64,000 nucleotides of DNA from Pseudomonas antarctica (GCF_001647715.1 NZ_CP015601.1:1-64000); one strand, 5' to 3'. Positions 26,040 through 35,168 are shown, counted from the stretch's first letter. Made by a program: numbers and translations. Notes: generated from the sequence alone by a model not told the origin.

Positions 26040-26354
26040 ATGAGAGAGGGTTTACGGCCGATGATTGGCCCGCGCTCTGTTTTGATCGGTGAGGTAACAG
26101 AGAGGGTCTATTTCTTCGGCACTATGCATGCGGTAGAAGACGCCCTGAGTAACTGGCTTGGACAGGAGCTAGATAACGAACCTGGAGCGATATCTGTTCT
26201 CGCTGTGGATCGTTCCGGATTACATCTCTTTTCAGACGCGGGCTACGAGCTTGCTTGCTTACACCTCGTACCTCCGGAGAAAATTTCCCTCGCTTTTGAG
26301 GATCAGGCGCCGGCGGACAAAAAGAGTCGACAAGTGACCAAAGGCACTTCATGA
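26040..26354 (+). CDS. hypothetical protein upstream of integrase
   Basis: A 104-residue protein that ends in a 4-bp overlap (ATGA) with the integrase start, which suggests a coupled gene. It contains VYFFGTMHAVEDALSNWLGQ and ISVLAVDRSGLHLFSDAGYE and looks soluble. The IS3 right end lies 18 bp upstream of the ATG, so the original 5' end or promoter may be lost. No family recognised. Confidence 0.5.
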   Translation: MREGLRPMIGPRSVLIGEVTERVYFFGTMHAVEDALSNWLGQELDNEPGAISVLAVDRSGLHLFSDAGYELACLHLVPPEKISLAFEDQAPADKKSRQVTKGTS

Positions 26355-27610
26355 GCAAACTAACTCCTAAGTTCGTCAAGGACGTCGACCAGCCCGGCTC
26401 CTACCAGGACGGTCGAGGGTTGATTCTTCGCGTTTCAGCTACCCTGCGAAAAAGTTGGGTCTTTCGCTACATGCTGGCGAGACAACGTCACGATCTCTCC
26501 CTGGGAAAATTCCCAGCATTGAGTCTCAGAGATGCACGATTAGAGGCTGACAAGTACCGACTTGATATCGCACGTGGCACAGACCCAGCAGCTGAGCGAG
26601 CGAAGCTCAAAGCCACCAAAGCCTCGCGAACCGCTACTAGCCAGACTTTTCGGGCTTCAGCAGAAAGGTACATCAGCACCCATTCGTCGAGCTGGTCTAA
26701 GAAGCATCATCAACAATGGCAAAACTCGCTCACGAAACATGTCTACCCTTACATAGGCGGCTTTCGCATATCGGAAGTCGACACGGACGATGTATTGGAT
26801 GTGTTGACACCGATCTGGAGCAAGATCCCTGTTACAGCGAACCGCGTCCGGAATCGCATCGAGCTCGTGCTCGATGCGGCCAAAGCACTCAACCTTCGGC
26901 AGGGGGAAAACCCCGCACGGTGGCGCGGTCATCTCGACAAACTCTTGCCGAAGCAGTCACATACGGTAGTCCCCTTCCCGTCTCCAACACCTTCACGCAC
27001 AGCTGAGCTGTTGGCCAGGCTCGACTCCCTGGATGGGTCTGCAGCTCGTGCTGTTGAATTGGCTATCTTGAGCATAACTCGAAATCAGGAGGTCAGTGGA
27101 GCCCAGTGGCCTGAGATTGATTGGGAGATGAAAATCTGGCGTATCCCGCCGGAGCGCATGAAAGCGGGTAAGGCTCACCGTATACCCCTTACGGACCAGA
27201 TGCTGGACGTGCTGCGGCAGCAGATCGGAAAGCATGACAAATGGGTATTTCTCAATTCCTGGCGAACAGGCCCTATTCCCGGCAACTCGATGGCCAGAGT
27301 GCTTGATCAGCTTCAAGTTGATGGCGTTGTTCCGCATGGGTTCCGATCGTCTTTTCGGACGTGGGCCGCGGAAGAAACCGATCACCAGCGAGAAGTTTGT
27401 GAAATGGCTCTCGCGCACACTCTCAACAGTAAAGTTGAAGCAGCATATAACCGCGGGGACTTGCTGGATAAACGACGAGTGCTGATGAAGGATTGGGGAG
27501 ATTTCCTTGCCGCCAATGCTCCCCAGGTACGAGGTGAGGTGTCCGATCTGGCTTTAGAGGTTTCCCAAGGTAATGGGTCTGACATGGCCAATGTACAGCC
27601 AGCAGCTTGA
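26351..27610 (+). CDS. P4-type tyrosine integrase
   Basis: A 419-residue integrase with an N-terminal arm-binding (DUF4102-type) domain (PGSYQDGRGLILRVS, LSLGKFPALSLRDARLEA). A SAM-like core-binding domain (100-190) and the catalytic domain follow. Catalytic residues are Arg244 (SITRNQEVSGAQW), Lys271 or 274, His329/Arg332 (PHGFRSSFR), His356 and Tyr366 (KVEAAYNRGD). Such enzymes insert islands, often at tRNA genes; no tRNA is seen here. It may be a remnant of an island that joined the plasmid. Confidence 0.88.
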   Translation: MSKLTPKFVKDVDQPGSYQDGRGLILRVSATLRKSWVFRYMLARQRHDLSLGKFPALSLRDARLEADKYRLDIARGTDPAAERAKLKATKASRTATSQTFRASAERYISTHSSSWSKKHHQQWQNSLTKHVYPYIGGFRISEVDTDDVLDVLTPIWSKIPVTANRVRNRIELVLDAAKALNLRQGENPARWRGHLDKLLPKQSHTVVPFPSPTPSRTAELLARLDSLDGSAARAVELAILSITRNQEVSGAQWPEIDWEMKIWRIPPERMKAGKAHRIPLTDQMLDVLRQQIGKHDKWVFLNSWRTGPIPGNSMARVLDQLQVDGVVPHGFRSSFRTWAAEETDHQREVCEMALAHTLNSKVEAAYNRGDLLDKRRVLMKDWGDFLAANAPQVRGEVSDLALEVSQGNGSDMANVQPAA

Positions 27611-27735
27611 GGAGGCGCTGAAGATGTTTGCAGGGAACTTCAACCGGCTACGCTCAAGCCGCGCCGTCACCTTAAGGTCGGCCTGGACGTCGCCGGTCAT
27701 TCAAACGATTGCGGCCCCCCAGGGTATCTCTGATT

Positions 27736-28164
27736 ATGAAAAGTGAAGCGCAATCAGGCTACAAGCCTATACAGGACGATGTGTTGAAGACGCTAGGGCT
27801 TGCGGTGATCGCCGGGCAGAGTTTTGAGCACCTGTTGAGCAGTTGCCTTACGTTTCCTTTGCACGGCGAGCCACTGCAAACTGTGGAACAGCTTCAGCTC
27901 CTGCTTGAGCGACACTCAAAAGCCACTTTGGGACGACTGCTCAAAGCGCTGAGGGAACGGGTTGATCTGCATCCCACCTTCGACGAGAAGTTGGAGCGCT
28001 ACCTCCAGAACCGGAACATCATTGCGCATCGGCTAAATGATGTGCCGGGCGGTTTTGACCTGCATTCCGATGAAGGCCGAGGGAGGCTAAAGGCTTTCCT
28101 GCTCCAGTACATTGAGGATGGCCACACCGTCAGCATGGTTTTTCTGGGCATTTTGCGCGGATGA
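27736..28164 (+). CDS. HEPN-like protein with RX4H motif, putative
   Basis: A 142-residue helical protein. The block RYLQNRNIIAHRL holds Arg-x4-His (RNIIAH), the catalytic motif of HEPN ribonucleases, preceded by a helix SFEHLLSSCLTF. HEPN proteins act as toxins or defence ribonucleases, often with an antitoxin; no partner gene is clear here. The ATG at 27736 lies 125 bp after the integrase, so it may be cargo of the integrated element. The assignment is by motif. Confidence 0.55.
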   Translation: MKSEAQSGYKPIQDDVLKTLGLAVIAGQSFEHLLSSCLTFPLHGEPLQTVEQLQLLLERHSKATLGRLLKALRERVDLHPTFDEKLERYLQNRNIIAHRLNDVPGGFDLHSDEGRGRLKAFLLQYIEDGHTVSMVFLGILRG

Positions 28165-28334
28165 GCGAGCCAACAGGGCATTGATATTCCAAATGAGCAT
28201 CATCTGAGCCAGCGAATGCAGGATCACCTCGATGCCAATGTTATGCCAAATTTGGACGCTTTTATCAGATCTAAATAACACCCCTGAGTACTATTATAAA
28301 GCGCTCAGGTACACCACTAGGAACAGGCGGCGAT

Positions 28335-28373
28335 TCGAAAAAAAACGGCCATCAGTGTGTGCTGATAGCCGTT
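28335..28373 (-). terminator. Rho-independent terminator of the 28408-28893 gene
   Basis: A long stem (AACGGC-CATCAG / CTGATA-GCCGTT, loop TGTGTG) followed on the minus strand by an uninterrupted T-run. Confidence 0.8.
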
Positions 28374-28407
28374 TCTCACCTGGTTTTGGCCCGGGCCGGC
28401 GACATCA

Positions 28408-28893
28408 TCAGTCGCAAGGTTGGCCGAAAGAAGTGCCACGAACATCGTTTGCTTCGTGGCAGATCCGGGCAACCTCCAACATCGCTTTCAGTGCTCGCTC
28501 CTCCGTTTCCTTGGTGGCGAATGCAATCATAAACCCGTGAAGCAAGCCTGCCAGCATTGCCCCGCTGTCAGCGACGTTACGGTTCCCAGCCACAGTAGAA
28601 AACTGCTCGAGGAGAGCTGGCGGGGCCTTTTGCAGAAATTCCTGGCCGAGCGATTTTCCAATGCTCGCAGCATGGGCGCATTGGTGAGCCAAAACTTCTT
28701 CAGGCAACATTGGTGTGCCGTCATGATGCTCGAAGGCCGCCTTCACATGACTGCGGCCGTGGATGCCGGCGGCTATACTTTCAGCACCCTGCCGGATCTT
28801 CTCAACTGCAATACGGGCAATGTTGATATCTGATTGCGTGTCATCCATGACGGCTGCCACCAGGCGCTCATCGACGTTCTCATTCATATTCAT
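28408..28893 (-). CDS. hypothetical protein
   Basis: A 161-residue helical protein from the ATG at 28893 with GGAGGAT upstream, so translation should be strong. It contains SDINIARIAVEKIRQGAESI, HQCAHAASIGKSLGQEFLQK and GAMLAGLLHGFMIAFATKET. A strong terminator follows. The family is not recognised. It belongs to the minus-strand plasmid backbone block that includes the MvaT-like gene. Confidence 0.6.
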   Translation of the reverse strand: MNMNENVDERLVAAVMDDTQSDINIARIAVEKIRQGAESIAAGIHGRSHVKAAFEHHDGTPMLPEEVLAHQCAHAASIGKSLGQEFLQKAPPALLEQFSTVAGNRNVADSGAMLAGLLHGFMIAFATKETEERALKAMLEVARICHEANDVRGTSFGQPCD

Positions 28894-28982
28894 TTGATCC
28901 TCCGTTGATAGTTATTTACCTCCATTTCACGTTCTCATTCAATTCTCAAAACCCAAGCTTTAGGTTCGCAAACCAACCGCAT

Positions 28983-29007
28983 AAAAAAAAGGCCGGGGTA
29001 ACCGGCC
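28983..29007 (-). terminator. Rho-independent terminator of the MvaT-like gene
   Basis: GGCCGG-TTACC-CCGGCC stem followed by eight Ts on the minus strand, about 30 bp after the stop codon. Confidence 0.8.
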
Positions 29008-29038
29008 TTGATCTTGAGCATCATCGTGAGCTCGCGAA

Positions 29039-29398
29039 TCACTGGGTCCGCCAAGATTCCACTGCGTCTTGGCCATATTCCTTCTTCCACTCCTTCAGCG
29101 CTTTGTGGTTGCCGCCCTTGGTCTCAACAAGCTCACCGGTGTTTGGGTTTCGGTAGATTTTGACTACTCGTGGAGCACGAGTCTTGGCCGGCTCGAGGCC
29201 TTCCTTTTTACGGTAGTCTGGGTCAAGAATCGCAATGATCTCACCCAGGTGTTTCCCATACTCCGACATTAAGACGCGGAGCTTTTTCTCGAACTCCATT
29301 TCTTTCACAAGGGATTCATTACCGCTCAGCTTTTCCAACCGTACCTGAAGCTCCTTGATGGCTTCCTCAGTTGCGCGGTACTCGTTAATCAGGGACAT
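29039..29398 (-). CDS. MvaT/MvaU-family H-NS-like xenogeneic silencer
   Basis: A 119-residue protein matching the MvaT family throughout. The dimerisation region starts MSLINEYRATEEAIKELQVR. The C-terminal AT-hook-like DNA-binding part reads YRNPNTGELVETKGGNHKAL and EWKKEYGQDAVESW. These proteins bind AT-rich DNA and silence acquired genes; plasmid-borne copies such as Pmr modulate the host. AAGGAG precedes the ATG at 29398. It may also affect the AT-rich leader of rspR on this replicon. Confidence 0.92.
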   Translation of the reverse strand: MSLINEYRATEEAIKELQVRLEKLSGNESLVKEMEFEKKLRVLMSEYGKHLGEIIAILDPDYRKKEGLEPAKTRAPRVVKIYRNPNTGELVETKGGNHKALKEWKKEYGQDAVESWRTQ

Positions 29399-29575
29399 CT
29401 TGTCTCCTTGGGTTAGGTTTATATCATTGAGCCTTGATGGGGCTGCAGGGAAGCTTGGCAAGTCTGGTTTAGATCATGCCTACCGATGAAAGGAATGCAT
29501 AGCCTGCGAGGAAGCCAGCGCAAGGCCAGAAAGCGTAGAACTGAATATTGGCGCTCAATTTATTTTCCATGCTGT

Positions 29576-29815
29576 TCAAGAGAGTTGACCCTCTTCCTCC
29601 AAACGGTTAATTTCGACAATCACGCACTGCATATTCTCGATGGCGGCTTCTGCAGCTTTTCGAGCCTTACCAAACAGTATTTCCTTACCTTCAAGCAGAG
29701 TGTCTAGGCGATTATTCTCTCGACGGAGCTGCTTGGCGATGGAGTCGAAATCCTGACCCTCCGGAGGTTTTACTCCCTGAAGTTTAAATTCCATCGCCTG
29801 TGATTGCTTCAACAT
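29576..29815 (-). CDS. small coiled-coil-like hypothetical protein
   Basis: A 79-residue charged helical protein (FDSIAKQLRRENNRLDTLLE, ARKAAEAAIENMQCVIVEIN) with heptad-like spacing. The ATG at 29815 has only a weak AGAGAA site. Function unknown; it lies in the backbone block between the MvaT-like and ParB-like genes. Confidence 0.5.
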   Translation of the reverse strand: MLKQSQAMEFKLQGVKPPEGQDFDSIAKQLRRENNRLDTLLEGKEILFGKARKAAEAAIENMQCVIVEINRLEEEGQLS

Positions 29816-29900
29816 CAGTTCTCTAACAACGCTGCGCTGAGTGTCACTTTGCTCGTCAAAACCGGTGATGCTGCTGAGAATCTTTACGGCTGCTTTTGTA

Positions 29901-30203
29901 CTAGCTAACGCTTTTGGGCCTAACTCTTATGTCCCTGGTCTGAGCCGCTGCCTGGTCAGTCTTTGCTCCAGAGCCATCATCGGTGCTCGATGGAGAGTTT
30001 TCAGCACCAGCTAGGCGATCGGGATTCTGTCCCGAGATATCTTCATCGCTATTCTGCAGTGTCTGAAGAGAGCGCACGTCGCCTATTGGACTTACGTTTC
30101 TTGAATCTGCATCGTCGACGTCAAATCCTGACTCATTGCTGCTATCCCCACCGAAGAGGTTAGGGCCAAAATCCATAACGGTTTCGTCCTGGGACGTTTG
30201 CAT
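29901..30203 (-). CDS. small acidic, probably disordered protein
   Basis: A 100-residue protein, rich in Asp, Ser and Gly, with almost no hydrophobic core (GGDSSNESGFDVDDADSRNV). The ATG at 30203 has a good AAAGGAA. It follows the ParB-like pseudogene after about 60 bp, so they probably shared a transcript. Unrecognised. Confidence 0.55.
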   Translation of the reverse strand: MQTSQDETVMDFGPNLFGGDSSNESGFDVDDADSRNVSPIGDVRSLQTLQNSDEDISGQNPDRLAGAENSPSSTDDGSGAKTDQAAAQTRDIRVRPKSVS

Positions 30204-30266
30204 GTGGGTATTCCTTTCAGTGCGGGCTTTTATCCATCAAAACACCCGACCAGGAAATCCCAACCC

Positions 30267-31250
30267 TCACGCTTCTACGGAGTATTTGGATTGCATTTTG
30301 GCCTTCACTCGGAGTTCCAGTCTTTTCGCTACATCCACGACAAAAGCCAAGAACTGAAGATCTAAGCCTTCCTCAACCTCGTTCATGATGTCGTCTGCTA
30401 CACCATCTGCTTCTCTACCAAATTGCATGCTAGCATCTGCCATTTCGAAAAGCAGTTGAGCTGCAGGTTTTCTTCCAAACATATAAAAAACATCCGATTC
30501 CTGCTCAACAGCTCCAACCAGTTTTTGAGGAGTATCCGATGTAGGCTCCACATCTTCTTCGTCTTCAAGTGGTACAGAAGGAGGCAAGCTTCCCGCGTTC
30601 TCTGATTGCGGGTTGGCATTTTTGGGTGTACCAGATGTTGGCCTCCCCTCCTCTCTCTTGTCTTTAGCTGCTCTACGAATGGCCTTAGGCCCGCGACTAC
30701 ATAGCTCTTTCTGTGTCTCTTTATTCAGCTTCGCTACCTGTTCAGCCGCGGAGACGCTGACTTTGCCGGCCTTGACTGCATCCGGTAACTCGTGGGTACC
30801 GTCACGGACAACTTTACAGGCTGATGACACCGAGCGTGGACTGATACCCAATACCTTCGCTGCCTGCTCAATGGCCATTTTAGCCGCTTCCAACTTTTGC
30901 CCGGCGGCATTCTCCAGATCAACCGTTACAGCACTGCTCCCTCGTAGGGAGGACAGCTCTGCAGCGATCAGTGCCCGCTGTGCAATCGTGAGCTGCCTGC
31001 GATACAGGTTTAGGGAGAGGACGTACCCCAGGGCATCATCTCCTCTGTACTCCTCTTGCAAGGGTTCGAGGAGCAGATCTTTGCAAACTCGGTATCGATT
31101 ACGTCCATCAAGGATCTTCCCTTCATACAGAACGATCGGCTCGCGCTACCCGTTTGTATCGATGTCATCAAGCAGGGCCTGGTACTCATCACCAATGATG
31201 AGCGGAAAAAGCTGGGTGTATTCGTGAAACTCCAGATCATAGGTTTGCAT
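30267..31250 (-). pseudogene. ParB-like protein with amber codon at position 35
   Basis: From the ATG at 31250 the frame reads QTYDLEFHEYTQLFPLIIG, then TAG at 31148-31146. It continues in the same frame with REPIVLYEGKILDGRNRYR, a ParB/Srx nuclease-like core, and a helix-turn-helix region (QAAKVLGISPRSVSSACKVV) to a 327-codon end. A single T-to-A change of a Leu codon would explain it. The downstream part could restart from the TTG at 31061 but would lack the ParB core. The gene is separate from parB at 32831. Confidence 0.7.
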
Positions 31251-31378
31251 ATGCAGCTTCTCGTTCCATGTTCTATCAAGAAACGATAAACCGAGTCAAA
31301 ATCGAATTGACGCTTTTTCAGGCAGTTTTCGCGTCAGAATTTGAGCAGCGTCATTTTCAGTGGAGCGTCACTTTCTAG

Positions 31379-31408
31379 ACAAAAAAAACCCTGCTGTTTT
31401 AAGCAGGG
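31379..31408 (-). terminator. Rho-independent terminator of the 31451-31648 gene
   Basis: CCCTGCT-TAAAAC-AGCAGGG stem with a run of Ts on the minus strand. Confidence 0.75.
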
Positions 31409-31450
31409 ATCGTGACCGCCAGAATACCAGGACAAAACTCTAGATAAATT

Positions 31451-31648
31451 TTATACCTTATCTTGCAGTTGGCTTATTAGTTCCTCGAGCGCCTCTTGAT
31501 CTGGCTTTGTATCAACAAATCTAAGCGATTTATCTGAAAGGACTTCCATGACACCCCATTTCAGTTCATGTAAATCCTGGCCCGGCTCCGGTGGAGTCTC
31601 CCAATAGGGAAAGCTTCTGACTACATGAGGCGGAATCTTTGTGATCAT
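31451..31648 (-). CDS. small hypothetical protein
   Basis: A 65-residue protein (MITKIPPHVVRSFPYWETPP ... QEALEELISQLQDKV) with a Pro/aromatic-rich first half and a helical end. It is followed by a strong terminator, which supports a real transcript. The ribosome site is weak. Not recognised. Confidence 0.5.
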   Translation of the reverse strand: MITKIPPHVVRSFPYWETPPEPGQDLHELKWGVMEVLSDKSLRFVDTKPDQEALEELISQLQDKV

Positions 31649-32130
31649 GGCTGAATCTCAGTATTTTCTGTCAAGGCAAAGGCTGAATGCTAGATGGTGT
31701 ATAAATATACAGTCCTGAATATCACTAAATACGGCGTCAAAAGTTCGTCATTTCAGCCAGCAAAAGGATTTCAGAACGGCAACACCTATAAAAAGTTGTC
31801 TCATAGCACAGCATAAGCTAGGGCCATGCCTACAGCAAACGTTAGGGCTTTACAGACCGATTAAGCCTTGACAAGTTTCATTAATTTGACGCTTTTCAAT
31901 TTGCTCAGACCGTCGGTATTTTGATCCATCAAATGGGTCCAAAGCGGCCTTGCTATCAAAAGCATAGGTCATTACCACGGTTATTAGCCGCGATGCTAAG
32001 GTGATCCCTTATGCAGCATTGCACACCTTGGGCTGGGCTTGGGACTGTCGGCTTATCCTACACGGGGTCCGATCCCTGGCAACAATATCTACACACAGCA
32101 AAGATAATTCAAAGCTGATACTGCACCTAC
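31649..32130. other. 480-bp gap without a recognised gene
   Basis: Relatively AT-rich and without an open frame of protein-like composition on either strand. It probably holds the promoter of the 31451-31648 gene. I see no clear repeat. Confidence 0.5.
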
Positions 32131-32436
32131 CTACGCACAGTCACTCACCACAACCTTCGGGTCAAGCCAGCCCTGCCTACTCACCTCACCCAGCGCCACT
32201 TCCAGCTCTGGGATCGAGGAAATATCACAAGACACCTTAGGCTTCTTGCCCTTCCGGTCTGTAGGCAGTTCCAGTATGACCTGCATCGGATTCAGCAGCG
32301 AGACCTGGAACTTCATGCTCGGTAGCCCGGCGAAGATAATACAAATCTTCGAAAGGGACACCTCGGCGTAGGCTTGCCGAGCTTCCCCGTCGTGCTCATA
32401 AGCCAGTGAGATGCTGTGTTTGGTTGAAGTGCTCAT
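32131..32436 (-). CDS. hypothetical protein
   Basis: A 101-residue beta-rich protein from the ATG at 32436 (ISLAYEHDGEARQAYAEVSL, FQVSLLNPMQVILELPTDRK). Its start lies inside the 3' end of the upstream gene (41-bp overlap), so translation is probably coupled. Part of the minus-strand series downstream of parAB. Not recognised. Confidence 0.5.
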   Translation of the reverse strand: MSTSTKHSISLAYEHDGEARQAYAEVSLSKICIIFAGLPSMKFQVSLLNPMQVILELPTDRKGKKPKVSCDISSIPELEVALGEVSRQGWLDPKVVVSDCA

Positions 32437-32716
32437 AGATAACCCCTGGCGTTTGTTCAACGCAAATTTGCGTGACACTAAGTGCTTTGTTCTGGGCCCG
32501 CGCCTCATTTCGGATGAACCTGTCTTCGCTGCTCAGCATGTGAATCCGTGCTGGGGCCGAGCACTTAAGCCAGTGCTCGGCTATCACTGAAAACAGCTCG
32601 ATACGGCTCAGGCCGAGCAAATGCTCAGGCTCTATCTTTGGAAGCCGTGTGAAGGTGGTGAATCGTGTTTGCCGTTGCACCACACTGTGTTTTGGTTGCG
32701 CGACTGCGGTTGCCAT
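32396..32716 (-). CDS. hypothetical protein
   Basis: A 106-residue protein from the ATG at 32716 with AGGGAT upstream. Sequence such as EHLLGLSRIELFSVIAEHWL and EARAQNKALSVTQICVEQTP looks soluble and helical. It lies about 115 bp after parB in the same direction and may belong to the partition transcript. Not recognised. Confidence 0.5.
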   Translation of the reverse strand: MATAVAQPKHSVVQRQTRFTTFTRLPKIEPEHLLGLSRIELFSVIAEHWLKCSAPARIHMLSSEDRFIRNEARAQNKALSVTQICVEQTPGVIYEHFNQTQHLTGL

Positions 32717-32830
32717 ATATCCCTATCTCGAAATCTTAAAAACCATATTCTGTCATGGCACTTAGCCTTCGTGTTCATGTTTTCTAACCAGATTCGCGTC
32801 TGAAATATTTAGTAACATAAATAATGATTA

Positions 32831-33859
32831 TCATTCGCCAGAAATTAGAGAGCGATCGATTCCTTTCAGAAATGCTTCAAATTGTTCTGCCAGGCGTTTC
32901 GCGTCTACGGATTTCTCACACCGTAGTTCCACCTTCTTTCCATCTACGCGGACACGACCTATTCCACTGATCTCAACATCGGTGAACTTGTCGGTGGGGC
33001 CTTTCTGATTTTGCGACGCTATTTCCTTTGCTACCCATCGCAACGCATGTTCCTGCGTCCATTTATGCTCACGCATAGACGTTACAGCTTTCAAAAGTAA
33101 CGCCGGAGCAGTACTGCTGAACTGAACGAAGTCTTTCGCCCATTTTCCACCTATCAGTGATGGAATTTCGTCCAGCATCTGACGTACTTCCTTTGGGAGA
33201 TCCATGAGTAGTAGACACCTACTAATTACCGAGTGGTTCACCCCTACTCGCCTAGCAAGACCTCGAATCGAACGCTCACCCTTGGAAGCTAGAATTGATG
33301 AATATGACTTGCCCCGTTCGTATTCGGTGAGCGTTTCCTGCCCTTCGTTGTCTGTCAGGGCGAGGATTTGCGCCATTGCGTCATCCATTTCACGCACATG
33401 TGACGTAATCGTTTCCCGGCCGAGTAGTTTGTGTGCTCTCCATCTGCGCTCGCCACCAACCAGCTCAAAGGAGCCGTCTCCTAAAGGGCGGACGGTGATT
33501 GGCTTGACCAACCCAACAGATGCAATGGACTCGGATAGTTCTTCAATCGCGCTTTCGCTGAAAGTGAGCCGCGGCTGAAATGGTGATACGCGTATTTTCT
33601 CGGTGGGAATCTCAGCGATTACCCCACTTTCCGTCACCTGGTTACTGCTATCACTGGCAAGCCCTTTTCTGGTACCCGTGCTTTCACTCGGCTTCGCAAG
33701 CTGGCCAACCTCAGCGGCTTCTGACTGTTTCTGAGCCAGCATCTCTTTTACCGAAATTCTCAAATTCGGTTCAGGCAATTCTGCAGGCGCCCGTTTCACG
33801 CCCGACATCCAGGTTGGCGCTTTTTTGGGGTTCCCTGGGAAATCCTCTGACTTAGCCAT
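32831..33859 (-). CDS. parB: ParB partition protein
   Basis: A 342-residue ParB. The ATG at 33859 follows AAGGAGAAAAA. The N-terminal 100 residues are disordered. The CTPase/ParB core has RVSPFQPRLTF and LVGGERRWRAHKLL, followed by TLTEYERGKSYSSILASKGE and an HTH (IRGLARRVGVNHSVISRCLL). The C-terminus is the dimerisation end. It acts with ParA in plasmid segregation. Four palindromes between the genes are its likely site. Confidence 0.92.
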   Translation of the reverse strand: MAKSEDFPGNPKKAPTWMSGVKRAPAELPEPNLRISVKEMLAQKQSEAAEVGQLAKPSESTGTRKGLASDSSNQVTESGVIAEIPTEKIRVSPFQPRLTFSESAIEELSESIASVGLVKPITVRPLGDGSFELVGGERRWRAHKLLGRETITSHVREMDDAMAQILALTDNEGQETLTEYERGKSYSSILASKGERSIRGLARRVGVNHSVISRCLLLMDLPKEVRQMLDEIPSLIGGKWAKDFVQFSSTAPALLLKAVTSMREHKWTQEHALRWVAKEIASQNQKGPTDKFTDVEISGIGRVRVDGKKVELRCEKSVDAKRLAEQFEAFLKGIDRSLISGE

Positions 33860-33906
33860 TTTTTCTCCTTCTATCAACCTTGGTCTTGTGCAATTTCTGT
33901 ACGGGT

Positions 33907-34032
33907 GGTGCTCAGAGCACCATTCAGAAACGCGCCTTAAAAAAATGGTGCTCGGAGCACCATTGTCCTAGTTACTTCAGGTGGTGCTCCGAGCACCAAT
34001 TGCCTGAAATCTACAGTGGTGCTCGGAGCACC
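33907..34032. repeat. four 15-bp palindromes, probable parS centromere
   Basis: GGTGCTC-N-GAGCACC occurs at 33907-33921, 33947-33961, 33983-33997 and 34018-34032, with start spacing of 40, 36 and 35 bp. The centre base is A, G, C and G. The repeats lie in the gap between the parA stop and the parB start, as expected for a ParB-binding centromere or operator. Confidence 0.8.
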
Positions 34033-34034
34033 GT

Positions 34035-35168
34035 TTACTGGGATGCAAAATCGCGAACCTTTTTAAGCACCTCGCTGAACACAGATCGCATGGAATCAAT
34101 GGTCTTGTTGGTTGCACCTTTCCACACAATAAGGGGAACACCTTGGTCTAGCGCCTTACCATAGTCTTCTGAATAGTAGAGCTTTTCGTCAGCTACCCGA
34201 CCAGGGAACAGATCATTCAAGACTACTAGGTTATTCAGAATGCGCTTACGGTTACGGATGAACATCGTTGGTATTGCCAGAACCACTGGAGAACGACGAT
34301 AAGCCTTAGCAAAACGAACCATCCATTCATTCAAACGCATGAGTGCACGGAAGGAAAATTTATCCATCCGGACCGGGCAAATAACGAAGTCACTTGCAAC
34401 GATCGAGTTTTTAGTGAGGCGAGAAGCAGTAGGGGCGTTATCAAACAGAATGACGTCGTAGGTCGACGTATCAATGCCCAGAATTTCGCCATTCCTCGCA
34501 CGCTCTAACCAATCTGCGTACCAAAAATCCATATTGTTCTCTGAGTCCAATGCGACGACCAAATCCTCAAGATAGGCGTCAGCAGGGATAAGATGAGGAC
34601 CGTTATCACCGAAGGGTTTTTTTACAACTTGCTCAAAGGTCAACGATTCAAATTGGCGACTTCTGAGTTCTGGGCTCAGCAGGTTTCCAAAGTTTCCTTC
34701 CACATATCGGTCTGGTGGGATACCCATAGTCTCTAGGTCAGATCTTGCCAGATCCGGGTCATACCCCAGTTCACTTGATGAATCACCTTGTGGGTCATTA
34801 TCGATGATAAGAACTCGGAGGCCTTGCATCTGAAGGGAGATTGCAAGGTTGACCGTCACTGTGGTTTTACCAGTGCCGCCCTTTGGAACAAAGGTTGAAA
34901 TAACTACCTGCCGTGATAGCCCTTTTGCCTGTCCCTTTGTTCTGCGGATCGCAGCAATGTCAAAGATGTCACTCAGCGTGTAAGCGCGAGTTGGGACAGT
35001 TCCGCGCGCAATCCGGCGGATTTCAAGACCGTTTTCATCTTCAATATCTTGTAGACGACGAGTCGTTAACCCGAAGCAATCGGCAGCGAATTTGGGTGGG
35101 TAGAGGAGGGTGGAGAAATCAGTGTAGTAAACCGATTCCTCTTCAAACTGCTCGCTTGGCTGCTGCAT
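34035..35168 (-). CDS. parA: ParA partition ATPase with N-terminal HTH (type Ia)
   Basis: A 377-residue ParA. Residues 26-64 look like a MerR-type HTH (CFGLTTRRLQDIEDENGLEI). The deviant Walker A is KGGTGKTT at 96-103, and later motifs are LIIDNDPQGDSSSELGYDP and DVILFDNAPTAS. The HTH makes it a type Ia ParA, which usually represses its own operon. The ATG at 35168 was chosen as the start of the conserved protein. It precedes parB by 175 bp containing the palindromes. Confidence 0.92.
   Translation of the reverse strand: MQQPSEQFEEESVYYTDFSTLLYPPKFAADCFGLTTRRLQDIEDENGLEIRRIARGTVPTRAYTLSDIFDIAAIRRTKGQAKGLSRQVVISTFVPKGGTGKTTVTVNLAISLQMQGLRVLIIDNDPQGDSSSELGYDPDLARSDLETMGIPPDRYVEGNFGNLLSPELRSRQFESLTFEQVVKKPFGDNGPHLIPADAYLEDLVVALDSENNMDFWYADWLERARNGEILGIDTSTYDVILFDNAPTASRLTKNSIVASDFVICPVRMDKFSFRALMRLNEWMVRFAKAYRRSPVVLAIPTMFIRNRKRILNNLVVLNDLFPGRVADEKLYYSEDYGKALDQGVPLIVWKGATNKTIDSMRSVFSEVLKKVRDFASQ

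Noticed and set aside
26022..26351. tRNA gene or attachment site beside the P4-type integrase
   Set aside because: No cloverleaf or tRNA 3' end could be made out, and the IS3 insertion has cut the upstream side, so a site cannot be assigned.
32001..32240. 79-codon plus-strand open frame
   Set aside because: Its 3' half is antisense to the 32131-32436 gene, with a low-complexity Pro/Ser composition.
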